DNA from: Amorphophallus konjac
Lineage: Eukaryota; Streptophyta; Magnoliopsida; Alismatales; Araceae
Direction: 5' to 3'
DNA length: 64,000 nt
NCBI GenBank assembly: GCA_022559845.1
Contig: CM040117.1
Location: 17,508,856 to 17,572,855 of the forward strand
Below are positions 33,995 to 45,031 of the stretch, piece after piece. Each line of letters begins with the position of its first letter. Positions within the stretch are counted from its first letter, which is position 1. Under the pieces are notes generated by a model. It was not told where the DNA came from and did no database searches. It saw only the letters and a program-made list of their open reading frames with translations. The translations under genes were made by a program, and so were the position numbers.

Positions 33995-33999
33995 GAGAG
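33995..33999. repeat. Target-site duplication of element E, left copy
   Basis: The sequence gagag precedes the TGATGTGACAC start and recurs at 41763-41767 after the terminal CATCA. It lies in a purine-rich stretch, so the exact border could shift by two bases. Confidence 0.85.
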
Positions 34000-36436
34000 T
34001 GATGTGACACAAACTAGGGCCTAAATTGCAAGCAACACAATGACTTGGCAATGTCACACAAGCGGACTCACTCGCGTTTGTCACACTCGGGTCCGTAGGT
34101 GGACCGGTAATGGGGTGAGGGTCCGGGGTTGGACTGGAAGTTTCCAAGGGTATGGCTGGCTTGGGGAGGACCCCTAAGGGCCAGGGGTTGCCCAAATTCA
34201 CGGGCGGTCAGCACGCCGAAGGCATGGATTGAAGGGTCACTCCCACAACTCGCCCGCGGTAGTCACTCAATTATAAGCAAATTCGGGTTCGGGCACTCTC
34301 TTATCGTCGACGGCACTAAAATGCAATACTAATTAAGCAAGGAAATCCAGCAAAGAGAAGTGTTCAGTGGCTCACCTGATCGGTGTGAAGACACCGATGC
34401 CGGCCGGAGACGAGGGCGAGCGAGGAAGCGTGGGCTTACCCGCACGCCGCGCCGGAGAAGCTTCCACCTGAAATTTCAGATTACATGCACTACGCCCCAT
34501 GCAAGGGGGGGATCTTGGGGAAGGAAAGCCAATGACTACACCCAAACACTACCTCCACACAGGGAGGGGCCTTCAGCCGGCCAAGCAAGTGGGGAAAAAT
34601 CAAGCTAGAAGCAAAGAAATGGAGCCGATGCCGATTCCGACCACTCTCTGCGCTTCTAGATAGGCAGTTGGTTATCTTGACACTGCGGCCACTCCAGATT
34701 TTTTTTTGATGACGAAACTAGTTGAAAATTCTTTTTAGCTGGATCAGGATGATGCCAGAATTTTTATAATTTCTTTGGTCGCTGGTGGGTGGTCGGGCAG
34801 AGGTTCAAACAGGGAGGCAGGCCTGCAGTTCTGACTGCTTCAGGTTCACAATAGCAGGAAGAAGAGGTTGCCACGAGCGCTCCAGAGCTCAGAATCAGGT
34901 GCCACCAAAGTCTTCAGAACCGTCGATGAGTCCTCTTCAAAACAAGACCAACGGGGATGCCAAATGTTGTCAGAGTAGACTGGTAGAACTCGAACAATGA
35001 GGGGGGGGGTTGGAACAGACTGATAGGAAGCAGAACCGCGCACCAGGAGGAAGAAAATGAGAACTCTTGATTCCGGGCGCCAAACAGAGCTCCGCTTCTT
35101 GATTCTGGAAGTAGACTTGTCTAAGAAGCTCCTGGCCAAGCCTCGCCTCAGATCTTCAAGAGAGTGGTCGTGGTAGCTTCAGGAGTCAGCTTCAGGTTGC
35201 TCTTCAGGGAGGAAATGCGCAGTCGGGGAAGATCGACTGCTCCGGACAGCCCCAAACTGAGAACGTGATGAGACCACCGCCGTTCCGAAGTCGACTGGGA
35301 GACGCTTCCAACGGTGCCTCTTGAGCCCTTAGGAACATCCGGAGGAGGCCGTGGTCACCTCTGCAAGCTGCTGATCTTCTGCAGGTCTTCAGCTGAGAAC
35401 TGGTTCGCCGATGTAGATCCCAAATGACCACGAAATGAGAAGAAGAAGTGGTTGAATGGTGAAGGGGATATTATGAGTGGTGGGAGGGGAATGTGGGAAG
35501 AGATATGGAAGGGGAGATATGGTGAGATTAGAGGGGTTGGAGAGGGGAGGGGCGCAGGTAGGTGGCTGGTTCTCTACACTAGATGGAGGTGGGAAGGGAA
35601 GGTGGAAGATGCTCCAAGTTGAATGGGGATGGAGGATGGGGGGGTGACCAGCCCAAAGGGAGAGGGCTTGGGGGCGCCCTAGGGCTGGGAATGGGGGGGG
35701 GGGGAATTTTCAAATTCAAAACTCTCTTGGGGGCTGGGAGATTGTGTGGGGAAGGGAGAGGGTTGGGTTGGGAAGGGAAGAGGGGTGGTTGGTGGTTGGT
35801 GGTTGGAGGGTGGAGTGGGGATTGGGGGTTCTCTATTGGGACTAGGGGTGGATTAATGTGGGGGTGTGGGAAGTTGGAGAGGACTTAATGGAGGTAGGTG
35901 GGAGGGTGGAGGTGGTTGGGAAGGGAGGAGAGAGAGTAGGGGGCGCCCTTCTCTCTTGGGAGAGAGAAAGAGAGAGATAGAGAGAGATAGGGGAGGGAGG
36001 GGCTTCTCACCCACTCAATTGGATTCTCTCCAATAAAGATAATTTCTGGGACTCAAACACTCTTTATTTTTTTTTCATTCATTGATTGATTCAAAATGGA
36101 GAGAGTGGGGTCCTATTTATAGGGATCCCACAACTTACAATAAGACCCTGACTTTTGGAGCATTGACAAATAACCAAGAGGAAGGGGGGCCTTGGTCCTA
36201 GCCCAATGAATTGGGCCCATTAACTAATCTAATCAACTCTATGACACTTAACTTAGGTAGATTACTCATTAACCTAGGTACTAGACTCAAATAAAAGAAA
36301 AATTATAATGATATGACTCAAAAAAAATATGAAAATTACATGACTTGACTCAAAAAAATATGATGGACACAATGGAGCTATGTTGGTGAGCAATCGAAGC
36401 TGTGGAAAATGTGAAGGGCGAGAGATGCCCCCATCA
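34000..36436 (-). repeat. Element E 3' LTR
   Basis: This 2437 bp LTR has the plus-strand start TGATGTGACAC and end CCCCCATCA. A TATA box (CTATAAATAG, minus strand) is at 36113-36122. It is the partner of 39341-41762, from which it differs by scattered substitutions and repeat-length changes, such as a shorter GA run near 35960-35990. Confidence 0.93.
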
Positions 36437-36794
36437 TACCCCCGGGGTGCGAAGAACTCGACTCCGTCGAGTATGGGTCCGCCTGGGAAGGGGTCCTCCA
36501 ATGCAGCTCCGGGCGAGTCACAACCTCCAAACTCAACCTCGCGTCCTTAGCTGGGGGACTGCTCTTCATCCTCTCAAGGTGGCTCGGGCACACCCTCTTA
36601 CCGATGATAGTACCTTGCTTGCCCAGTATTACCTCTGTGTGCACACGTCGGACTCTCAAGCTGATATGTGGAAGCTCTCTGAGGGTGTCACTCACAAGGA
36701 TGGGGGTAGGCTGTAGGTGCTCACTGGGATCCACCGCGGTGCCCTTAAAGGGCGCTAGATCCGCCACGTGAAAAGTGGGGTATATCCCAAAATC
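36437..36794 (-). pseudogene. Element E: integrase C-terminal tail remnant
   Basis: Directly after the stop of the long E frame, and in the same frame, the minus strand reads DFGIYPTFHVADLAPFKGTA, the FGI..TFNV.DL.PF block at the end of chromovirus integrases. It runs on to LHWRTPSQADPYSTESSSSH at the 3' LTR. Element H ends with the same DPYSTGSSFSHPG wording. The stop and a nearby frameshift separate it from the preceding part of the same domain (FQVGN...ARGLGP). It is a leftover of pol that survived deletion of the catalytic regions. Confidence 0.8.
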
Positions 36795-39230
36795 TCATCG
36801 GTAAATCCAACCCGTAAGCCAGGTTGTCAAAGCCACTCGGAACATGGAAGGTCCAAGTCCTCGGGCCCTCGATTTGGAGGTGACCCTAAGATAGAGCCAT
36901 TCCAAAGCCACCATCGTAGGGTTTCCTACTTGGAATACAAAGTGGCACTCGTGAGTTTTTGCCCGCTCATTATGAACCTCACCGCTCGTTGCTGAATGCT
37001 TGCTTGGATGCACATGACATGCATTACGGGGCGGTGGGTGTGTGAAAATGTGTGTGGATAAAGGTGGACCAGGACATCCATAGATGAACCTATCATGCCA
37101 TGATGCCATATGGACCTTGATGAGCCTTGGTGGGTCGGGGCAACCAAATGTGGCCCTATCATGCATGGACTCTCTAACAAAGGTTGGAGGGCCGGGGCAT
37201 CCGTAGGTGATCCGGTCATGCATGGGGGTGACAAATGCCGGGGGACCCGGACATCCACGAATGCTTCTATCATACTTAAGACTCATGATGAGTGAAGGTG
37301 GACCATTACATCCGATTTTGGACCACTCATACTTTCTACTTGACATGTGGGTGATATGAATGAATGGACCCAACATAGTGTTCATGCCAAGTGGTGTGGT
37401 AAACCTAGACACATGTATGCTTTTCCCAAAGGTGACTTCCATGTGTATAGGTGTGGGACAACCTTTGAACTCCCATTGGAAAGGATTGAATGGATCTAAG
37501 AAGGTGGTCATCATGGGGTGGGGCACAACCTTATTACCTAGGGATATGTGGCCCAAGGTCATGGCTCCCAAGGTGTAACCCGAGTCTAGGATGGGGTGGA
37601 TTGGGTCAAACATGGTGGGTTGGGATAGGGAAAGGTGGTTGGTGGATAAGGTGGTTTGGTCCCATGGGTTCTTTAACCCCCATTGGAAGGGATCAAAGGG
37701 ATCATAAAAAGGGTTATCGAGGGGAGGGGGCCCTATGTCCTCAAGATCCTCAAATGGTGGTGGGTCATCCTCCTCTAATGAGAAAATTGGGCCGAAGTTC
37801 TTTGTGGGTGGGTCGGCCAAGAGGGGAGGGCTTGACTTTCCACCCGATATAAGAAGCTCCAAATTGAGGAGAAGGTCGGGCTCATCGGGTGTGGGGAGGA
37901 ATAGAAGGAGGTCGCTAGTGTAGCAACCAATGGTGCAAACCGAGGTGATAGACCCGACACAAAAGTGTAGGAGGTCAAGGCTCCTAGATTGGTGGGCCAT
38001 GGGGATCAACAAGCCGGTCAACTCAAATTGCCAAGCTAAGCCCTTGAGAAGGTCCTCTAAGGTTTTCACTTGGTAGGATGTTTGGATTATGGTGTGATAG
38101 GAGGAGATGTGCACTATGGGAAGGTTTTCCTTTATGGGAGGGAAATCGTGGGCCGTAATATCTCTTATTGGGCTCTTCTTTAGCCAACTAATAAGGGGTT
38201 CCCCTAAGATGAGTTTGGCCCTAACTAGAGAGGGTGGTGTAAGGTGAAGGTCACCATGTGATGTTTCTTCTTCTACTTGGTCATGGGTGGTCTCCGTGGT
38301 AGGGATAGGGTCCGGAGTGTTCACCACTATGGGGTCGGGTATGGGTTCCTCCTCTAAGGAGGTGAGAGGGTCTTTTGGTGGTATGGTGATGAGGGTTGGT
38401 GCATGGCGCACCCGGGGTGGAAGGTAAAGGGAAACTTGGTTTGGGATAGGGAGGGGAAGTAGTGGGGGACTAGGACATGGGAGTTTTGGGGGAGGGAGTG
38501 GGAGATGGGTTGGTTGGGGTGGCTTGGGTTGGTCGGTCTTGGGGGGAGTGTCCCTTATAGGGAAAAATGGAGGGGTATTGGTGGTCTTTATTGGGGAAAC
38601 CAGGTCAGTTAGGGGTCTCTTCCCCTTAGGATCGGCCGGTTGTGGAGGGGTGGAAGTGGGGGCTAATTGGGTTTGGATAGTGAGGTTTGTGGAAGGGGGT
38701 TTTGGTTGGGGTGTGGGGACCCTCATGGGGTTAGGTGGGGAGGTGGATGCTTGGATTATTTGGGTCCTAAGGGATAGGATTTGGTGGCGGAGTGTAGCGG
38801 TGATGGTTGAGAGGGGATTTGTTGGGAGTGGTGGGGGTGGAGGCCTAAAGGTGGTCTCAAGTTGGCCGGGTGGGGGTGGAGGAGTGGTAGTGCTCCTCGG
38901 GCTAGGGGTGTTTGAATAGGAGGGGTGGGAATATTTGGGGATATAGATCTTCCTAAGTTCTTCCTTCATATCATCCCATGAAGAAATGGGCTCTTGCCTC
39001 CTAACCCTTCTTAATCCCTCTATGTGTTCCCACTTACTCTTGGCTTGACCCCGAAATCATCCCTTGGCCTTGCGGACTCTTGCGGGTCCATATACCCAAG
39101 TCTTTTCAAAATATCTTTCCATGGTAGCTTCACACATATCATAATCACTAGAATGTGATCCGTCAAAGGTAATATCATCATCTAGAATGAAGTCCATGGG
39201 TGGCGAGTAGGTTAAGTAGGAAGTGGCCAT
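36795..39230 (-). pseudogene. Element E: gag N-terminus fused to an unrecognised domain
   Basis: The frame starts at the ATG 39228-39230 (MATSYLTYSPPMDF) and contains one TGA at 39057-39059; below it 724 codons are open. Order: gag-type N-terminus (ITFDGSHSSDYDMCEATMER, WDDMKEELRKIYIPK); a Pro/Thr-rich linker of about 200 residues without a zinc knuckle; a domain at 37859-38221 (GEPLISWLKK ... VKTLEDLLKGL ... VGSITSVCTIG ... LLLFLPT); DPFDPFQW motifs; four GCPGPP-type repeats at about 37000-37290; then the start of the integrase tail. Element H has the same order. I do not recognise the central domain. An open frame of this length suggests recent selection or use. Confidence 0.85.
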
Positions 39231-39326
39231 GAAGATCGGGGGGAGATAAATGCAATGGTCGGACTGATGATGACTTCAATGCAAGCGTGCCCTAGGACTT
39301 GACTTGTAGAGACAAGTCAATGACTT

Positions 39327-39338
39327 ACTCTGATACCA
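39327..39338 (-). promoter_or_regulatory. Element E primer-binding site
   Basis: TGGTATCAGAGT on the minus strand differs from the usual TGGTATCAGAGC in its last base. It lies two bases from the LTR end at 39341. Confidence 0.9.
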
Positions 39339-39340
39339 AT

Positions 39341-41284
39341 TGATGTGACACAAACTAGGACCTAAATTGCAAGCAATGCAATGACTTGGCAATGTCACAC
39401 AAGCGGACTCACTCGCGTTTGTCACACTCGGGTCCGTAGGTGGACCGGTAATGGGGTGAGGGTCCGGGGTTGGACCGGAAGTTTCCAAGGGTATGGCTGG
39501 CTTGGGGAGGACCCCTAAGGGCTAGGGGTTGCCCAAATTCACGGGCGGTCAGCACGTCGAAGGCATGGGTTGAAGGGTCACTCTCACAACTCGCCCGCGA
39601 TAGTCACTCAATTATAAGCAAATTCGGGTTCGGGCACTCTCTTATCACCGACAGCACTAAGATGCAATACTAATTAAGCAAGGAAATCCAGCAAAGAGAA
39701 GTGTTCAGTGGCTCACCTGATCGGTGTGAAGACACCGATCCCGGTCGGAGACGAGGGTGAGCGAGGAAGCGTGGGCTTACCCGCATGCCGCGCCAGAGAA
39801 GCTTCCATCTGAAATTTCAGATTACATGCACTACGCCCCATGCAAGGGGGGATCTTGGGGAAGGGAAGCCAATGACTACACCCAAACACTACCTCCACAC
39901 AGGGAGGGGCCTTCAGCCGGCCAAGCAAGAGGGAAAAAATCAAGCTAGAAGCAAAGAAAGGGAGCCGATGCCGATTCTGACCACTCTCTGCGCTTCTGGA
40001 CAGGCAGTTGGTTATCTTGACGCTGCGGCCACTCCAGATTTTTTTTGATGACAAAACCAGTTGTAAATTCTTTTTATCTGGATCAGGATGACGCCAGAAT
40101 TTTGCTGATTTCTTTGGTCACGGTGGGTGGTCGGGCAGAGGCTCAAACAGGGAGGCAGGCCTGCAGTTCTGACTGCTTCAGGTTCACAACAGCAGGAAGA
40201 AGAGGTTGCCACGAGCGCTCCAGAGCTCAGAATCAGGTGCCTCCAAAGTCGTCAGAACCGTCGATGAGTCCTCTTCGAAACAAAACCAACGGGGATGTCA
40301 AATGTTGTCAGAGTAGACTGGTAGAACTCGAACAATGAGGGGGGATCGGAACAGACTGATAGGAAGCAGAACCGCGCACCAGGAGGAAGAAAATGAGAAC
40401 TCTTGATTCCGGGCGCCAAACAGAGCTCCGCTTCCTGATTCTGGAAGTAGACTTGTAGAAGAAGCTCCCGGCCAACCCTCGCCTCCAGATCTTCAAGAGA
40501 GTGATCGTGGTAGCTTCAGGAGTCAGCTTCAGGTTGCTCTTCAGGGAGGAGATGCGCAGTCGGGGAAGATCGACTGCTCCGGACAGCCCCAAACTGAGAA
40601 CGTGATGAGACCACCGCCGTTGCGAAGTCGACTGGGAGACGCTTCCAAAGATGCCTCTTGAGCCCTTAGGAACATCCGGAGGAAGCCGTGGTCGCCTCTG
40701 CAAACTGCTGATCTTCTACAGGTCTTCAGCTGAGAACTGGTTCGCCAATGTAGATCCCAAATGACCACGAAATGAGAAGAAGAAGTGGTTGAATGGTGAA
40801 GGGGATATGATGAGTGGTGGGAGGGGAATGTGGGAAGAGGTATGGAAGGGGAGATATGGTGAGATTCGAGGGGTTGGAGAGGGGAGGGGCGCAGGTAGGT
40901 GGCTGGTTCTCTACACTAGATGGAGGTGGGAAGGGAAGGTGGAAGATGCTCCAAGTTGAATGGGGATAGAGGATGGGGGGGGCGACCAGCCCAAAGGGAG
41001 AGGGCTTGGGGGCGCCCTAGGGCTGGGAATGGGGGGGGATTTTCAAATTCAAAACTCTCTTGGGGGCTGGGAGATTGTGTGGGGAAGGGAGAGGGTTGGG
41101 TTGGGAAGGGAAGAGGGGTGGTTGGTGGTTGGAGGGTGGAGTGCGGATTGGGGGTTCTCTATTGGGACTAGGGGTGGATTAATGTGGGGGTGTGGGAAGT
41201 TGGAGAGGACTTAATGGAGGTAGGTGGGAGGGTGGAGGAGGTTGGGAAGGGAGGAGAGAGAGTTGGGGGCGCCCTTCTCTCTTG

Positions 41285-41326
<42 letters not shown>

Positions 41327-41762
41327 GAGAGGGAGGGGCTTCTCACCCACTCAATTGGATTCTCTCCAATATGTGACTCAAACACTCTTTGTTTTTTTTT
41401 CATTCATTGATTGATTCAAAATTGAGAGAGTGGGGTCCTATTTATAGGGATCCCACAACTTACAATAAGACCCTGACTTTTGGAGCATTGACAAATAACC
41501 AAGGGGAAAGGGGGGCCCTTGGGCCTAGCCCAATGAATTGGACCCATTAACTAATCTAATCAACCCTATGACACTTAACTTAGGTAGATGACTCATTAAC
41601 CTAGGTACTAGACTCAAATAAAAGAAAATTACAATGATATGACTCAAATAAAATATGAAAATTACATGACTGGACTTAGAAAAATATGATGGACACAATG
41701 GAGCTATGTTGGCGAGCAATCGAAGCTGTGGAAAATGTGAAGGGCGAGAGATGCCCCCATCA
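39341..41762 (-). repeat. Element E 5' LTR
   Basis: This 2422 bp LTR is the partner of 34000-36436. A TATA box (CTATAAATAG, minus strand) is at 41438-41447. A GA run of about 36 bases at 41288-41323 is longer and purer than in the 3' LTR. Short open frames in both LTRs, such as the one near 40350-40700, are shared by descent and have no known domain. Confidence 0.93.
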
Positions 41763-41767
41763 GAGAG

Positions 41768-42184
41768 GGCGTCGCACGGTGGGGGAGAAAGGAGGAAGAA
41801 GAAGAAGAGGGTGAGGAAGAGAGAGAAAAAGGGCGTATTTATAGGAAAATCCAAAAATTTCTCAAAAATATCAAAAAATAGAAAATTACATTTCCGCGAT
41901 CCTCAGAACGCACCGATTGCAACAGCACCACTCTCGCCTAGGTGAACGACCCGGTTCACCCGCAGCGAGATTCCGAAGGAATTACCGAAACACACACCGA
42001 TAATAAAAAAACACGCGCGGAAAAAACCGTGGAACGCTTCCAGGCCTCCGAAACAACTCTGGATCGCACTGATCCAAACACAAAAGATGTCCGAAACGAA
42101 ATTTCAGACACAACGGAGCCGGACACTCTGAGAAACCAGATCCGGGACCCATGAAAAAGAATCCGAAAGGTTCAGGATATTACA
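41768..42184 (-). repeat. Element C 5' LTR, U3 part
   Basis: After E and the second gagag copy (41763-41767) the LTR continues to its outer end at 42184, minus-strand TGTAATATCC. A TATA box (CTATAAATAC) is at 41835-41844. Layout and wording match LTR I (48498 onward), for example CCTTCGGAA and GAGGATCG before an AT-rich run and the TATA box. Confidence 0.85.
41835..41844 (-). promoter_or_regulatory. TATA box of element C LTR
   Basis: CTATAAATAC on the minus strand follows an AT-rich run and precedes a pyrimidine-rich leader. LTR I has TATATATTA in the equivalent place (48715). Confidence 0.68.
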
Positions 42185-43290
42185 AACATCCAAGTCTATT
42201 CGGAAATGGTTTGGCGTGTACAGTTGCTCGAGGCCGCCACCGAATTATCAGAGAGGATCCGAGGAAGGGACAAGAGGGAACCTGTCACAAGGACGGGAAA
42301 TTTTAAAGCATCATTCAACAAGAAGCGGTACTACAGTGGAGGGGAGTCCTCCATAGGAAAGAAATTCTAAAGGAATGTCAAGCCATTCTCCACCGCCACA
42401 CCTTCCAAGGAAGTTTGTAAGTACTGTGACAAAGCTGGTCATAAGGCCGAGGAATGTTGGAGGAAGCTAGGAGCCTATCTCCGATGTGGAAGTCGAGAAC
42501 ATCGGATCCCTAATTGCCCACTGATGAATGAGCAAGCTATTAAAGATGAGAAATTCCCAACAAAGAAGCAAGGCCGTCTGCAAGCTCTCCAAGAGACGGA
42601 ACCAATGGAAGGAGGAATCGTGGAAGGTACACTAATCGTTTGCTCTACAGCTGCTAAAGTTTTATTTGATACTGGAGCAATGCATTCATTTATTTCCAAG
42701 AAATTTGCTGCTGCTTTTACTAAAGAGCCTAAATGGTTAGACTTAGTCATATCTACACCTATCGGGAACAAGGCCGACCTCACACATCATTATCCAAACT
42801 GTGAGATTATGGTTAAAGGAAATAATCTGCCTATCGACCTAATTTGCCTAGATATGGATGTGTATGATGTCATACTAGGTGTTGACTGGTTATCCACGTA
42901 TCAAGTAACTGTAGATTGCCGAAATATCAAGATAACTTTTGTGGATTACCCGGAACTGGCGTACATTAGCCCTCGAGCTAGATCACCTCTTATATCAGCC
43001 CTCCGAGCTAGTGAGCTTATAAGCAAAGGATGTATGGCTTTCATTGCATTTGTAACTACCACGGACATCGAGGAGTCTAAGCTTGAGGACATCCGTGTAG
43101 TTTGGGATTTTTCTGACATTTTCTAGAAGAATTACCCGGCTTACCCCCGGAGTGGGAGGTGTCGTTCACCATCAACCTTGTCCCTGGTGCTGGACCTATT
43201 TCCAAGGCACCTTACAGAATGTCTCCTGCTAAGCTGAAAGAGCTAAAGGAACAACTGATGGAGCTATTGAACAAGGTTTCATCCAGCCAA
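42185..43290 (+). pseudogene. Element F: gypsy gag end, protease and start of RT
   Basis: This fragment begins abruptly at C's outer LTR border; its 5' part would lie left of C, outside the window. It encodes the end of gag with two knuckles, CKYCDKAGHKAEEC and a decayed LRCGSREHRIPNC (42418-42515), then a protease with VLFDTGAMHSFISKKF near 42657-42704 and DVILGVDWLSTYQVTVDC, the linker DFSDIF, and after a frameshift near 43125 [20 protein letters not shown] and [18 protein letters not shown] one-base loss near 43278 breaks the frame at LLNKGFIQPS. It stops where element G begins. Lineage: a chromovirus, not further resolved. Confidence 0.85.
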
Positions 43291-43300
43291 GTACTTCCCC

Positions 43301-44008
43301 ATGCCGGCCGGGATGATCTTTTCCTTCCAACAGCTCGAAAGGCTGTTCAAGGAGAACTTTGTGGGCTGCCGAAAGGTAGCCAAGTCTGTTGTAACCCTGC
43401 TCGCTCTCAGGCAGGGGAAGGAAGAAACGCTATGGGACTTCGTCTCTCGCTTCCACGCAGAGACACCCCGTATCCCCCATCTCGACGTCGGCATCGCCAC
43501 CACGGCACTTACCCAGGGGACACGGGACCACATTCTCCGACGCGCACTTGGAGTCGAAGCCCCGAAGACCCTTCCGGACCTCCTCGCGTTAGCCCAGAAG
43601 CCCTCGCACTGCGAGGAGAACACCGCGGCCCTACGCCGCACGGTCAGGACTGACCAGCCCGACCGGAAGAGAGCCGCTGACCCACCACAAGAGGGCCGGA
43701 GTAAACGGGAGCGACGCGACGGGGACCACCGTGACCGCTCTGAGAAGGAAAGGGGTGGCTACCGCCACTATACACCCCTAACGGCCCCACCCAACCAGAT
43801 CCTAATGGAGATCCGTGAGGAGCCATTCTTCAAGTGGTCTCCTCGGATGAAGTTGGATCCTAACTCAAGGAATAAGAAGTACTGCCACTTCCATCGAGAC
43901 CACGGTCACGACACCGCCGACTGCATCAACTTGAAGGATGCTATTGAGGACCTCGTCCGCCGGGGACTCCTCGACAAGTTCCTCGCCAAGGCCGCCGAGA
44001 GACGATAG
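43301..44008 (+). pseudogene. gag: Element G gag, C-terminal part
   Basis: The open frame of 235 codons starts inside the gag capsid region ([40 protein letters not shown]) and ends with an Arg/Asp-rich stretch and the Tat-type end YCHFHRDHGHDTADCINLKD, then AIEDLVRRGLLDKFLAKAAE. The N-terminal half of Gag is missing; the ATG at 43301 is a chance Met in the middle of the domain. The stop at 44006-44008 precedes the pol frame by a few bases. Confidence 0.88.
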
Positions 44009-44011
44009 AAG

Positions 44012-45031
44012 ATGCCTCCCCCGATCGACAATTGGCCCAATGACAAAGAGATCATGATGATCTCTGGAGGGCCCACTGCGGGGGGAGATAGCGAGAGCAG
44101 AAGGAGTCGGTACGCGATGGCCATCGACACGGCAGACCAAGGCGATGGCACCACACGAGGACTGTCCCCCTCGGGTCATCTGGGAGACCCCATAGTCTTC
44201 TCCGAAGATGACCTGGAAGCCGTCACGACGCCCCATTCTGATGCTTTGGTGGTTTCTGCCACCATCAACCAATGTACTGTACGACGCATTCTGGTAGATA
44301 ATGGAAGTGGACCCGACGTTTTTGCGTACGACTGTCTTATACTCATGGGTGTGGATATGTCTTGGCTCGCACCATTGCATACGTCGATGTATGAGTTCTC
44401 CGGCACGACTATCCGCCTGGAAGGGCGAATCTCGCTCCCGATCACGTTCGGGACGGCTCCAAAAGAGGTAGCCTTCCTCGCCGACTTTACTGTGGTTCAC
44501 ACAATGACATGGTACAATGCTATCATCGACCGAGGAATCCTTAGCACTCTTCGAGGTGTCCCTTCTTCCTACCACCAGAAGCTTAAGTTCCCCACCCCTC
44601 GTGGGGTAGTGGAAGTCCGGGGCGATCAGCGGGAGTCTAGAAGGTTCTACTTAATCTCCACCCGCGATCGACGTCCCAAAGAAGTGCCACCAGAGAAGAA
44701 GGCGAGGACCGAAGATCTAGGCCCGAGCACGAGTGCACCAGCAGAGGATTTATACCTCATCCAGGTTGGGGATGACCCAATCCAAACTCTGAAGATCGGC
44801 GCTACCCTGACCGAGCACGACAAGCAGGAATACGCAAGCTTCCTCACAGCCAACCAAGATGTCTTCGCATGGTCCGAGGACGAACTCCCCGGAATTCCTC
44901 CGGAGGTCATCACACACCAACAAAGGTTGGACCCCACCTGCCGCTCGGTACAACAACGCCAAAGGCGCTGCAACCCCGAGCGACAGGCCATCATCAGGGA
45001 GCAAGTAGGAGAAAAGTTACGATCGGGGTAA
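44012..45031 (+). pseudogene. pol: Element G pol: protease region and linker
   Basis: The frame encodes the Tat-type aspartic protease: VVSATINQCTVRRILVDNGS with D-N-G-S (44250-44310), MGVDMSWLAPLHTSMYEFSG, TFGTAPKEVAFLADFTVVHT and YNAIIDRGILSTLRGVPSSY. It continues into the RT linker DVFAWSEDELPGIPPEVITH and ends at a stop at 45029-45031 within the start of RT. D-N-G-S is common in the Tat group. Pol lies directly downstream of gag, as in other Tat elements. Confidence 0.85.

Larger units (their letters stand above)
31863..33999 (-). repeat. Element C 5' LTR, transcribed part (R/U5)
   Basis: This part begins on the plus strand with TGTAACGACCC at the primer-site side and runs to the gagag duplication (33995-33999), where element E is inserted. 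Together with 41768-42184 it makes a LTR of about 2.55 kb. It contains the hairpin array at 32991-33518. No coding sequence is recognisable. Confidence 0.85.
34000..41762 (-). mobile_element. Element E: non-autonomous gypsy element
   Basis: Element E is on the minus strand: 5' LTR 39341-41762, primer site 39327-39338, internal region 36437-39340, 3' LTR 34000-36436. The duplication is gagag (33995-33999, 41763-41767) inside C's LTR. The 2.9 kb internal region holds one long gag-derived frame and an integrase tail, but no protease, RT or integrase core. Its LTRs resemble those of D in both ends, the TATA context and several internal blocks. E therefore looks like a derivative that used proteins of a D-type element. 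Confidence 0.93.
5184..42184 (-). mobile_element. Element C: Tekay/Del-like chromovirus, split by A and E
   Basis: This minus-strand Ty3/gypsy element has its 5' LTR in two parts (31863-33999 and 41768-42184), a primer site at 31849-31860, gag (about 31697-30430), protease, RT and RNase H (30320-28377), integrase (28350-27045) and pol tail (5184-5322). Its 3' LTR lies left of D, outside the window. The integrase tail motifs RYIGPFMIVERI and VHDMFHVSMLRKY with the EASWEREDEM end mark the Tekay/Del lineage. Three later insertions (D, A with B, E) show it is old. It lies between F sequence, so it was itself inserted in the F/G element. Confidence 0.9.

Noticed and set aside
33558..34024. Plus-strand genes in the C LTR of 70-120 codons
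   Set aside because: They lie in the LTR transcribed region, cross the E border in one case, and have no domain.
43159..43653. A 164-residue protein across the F/G junction
   Set aside because: It starts in the F RT frame and runs into the G gag region in the wrong frame; a by-product of the junction.
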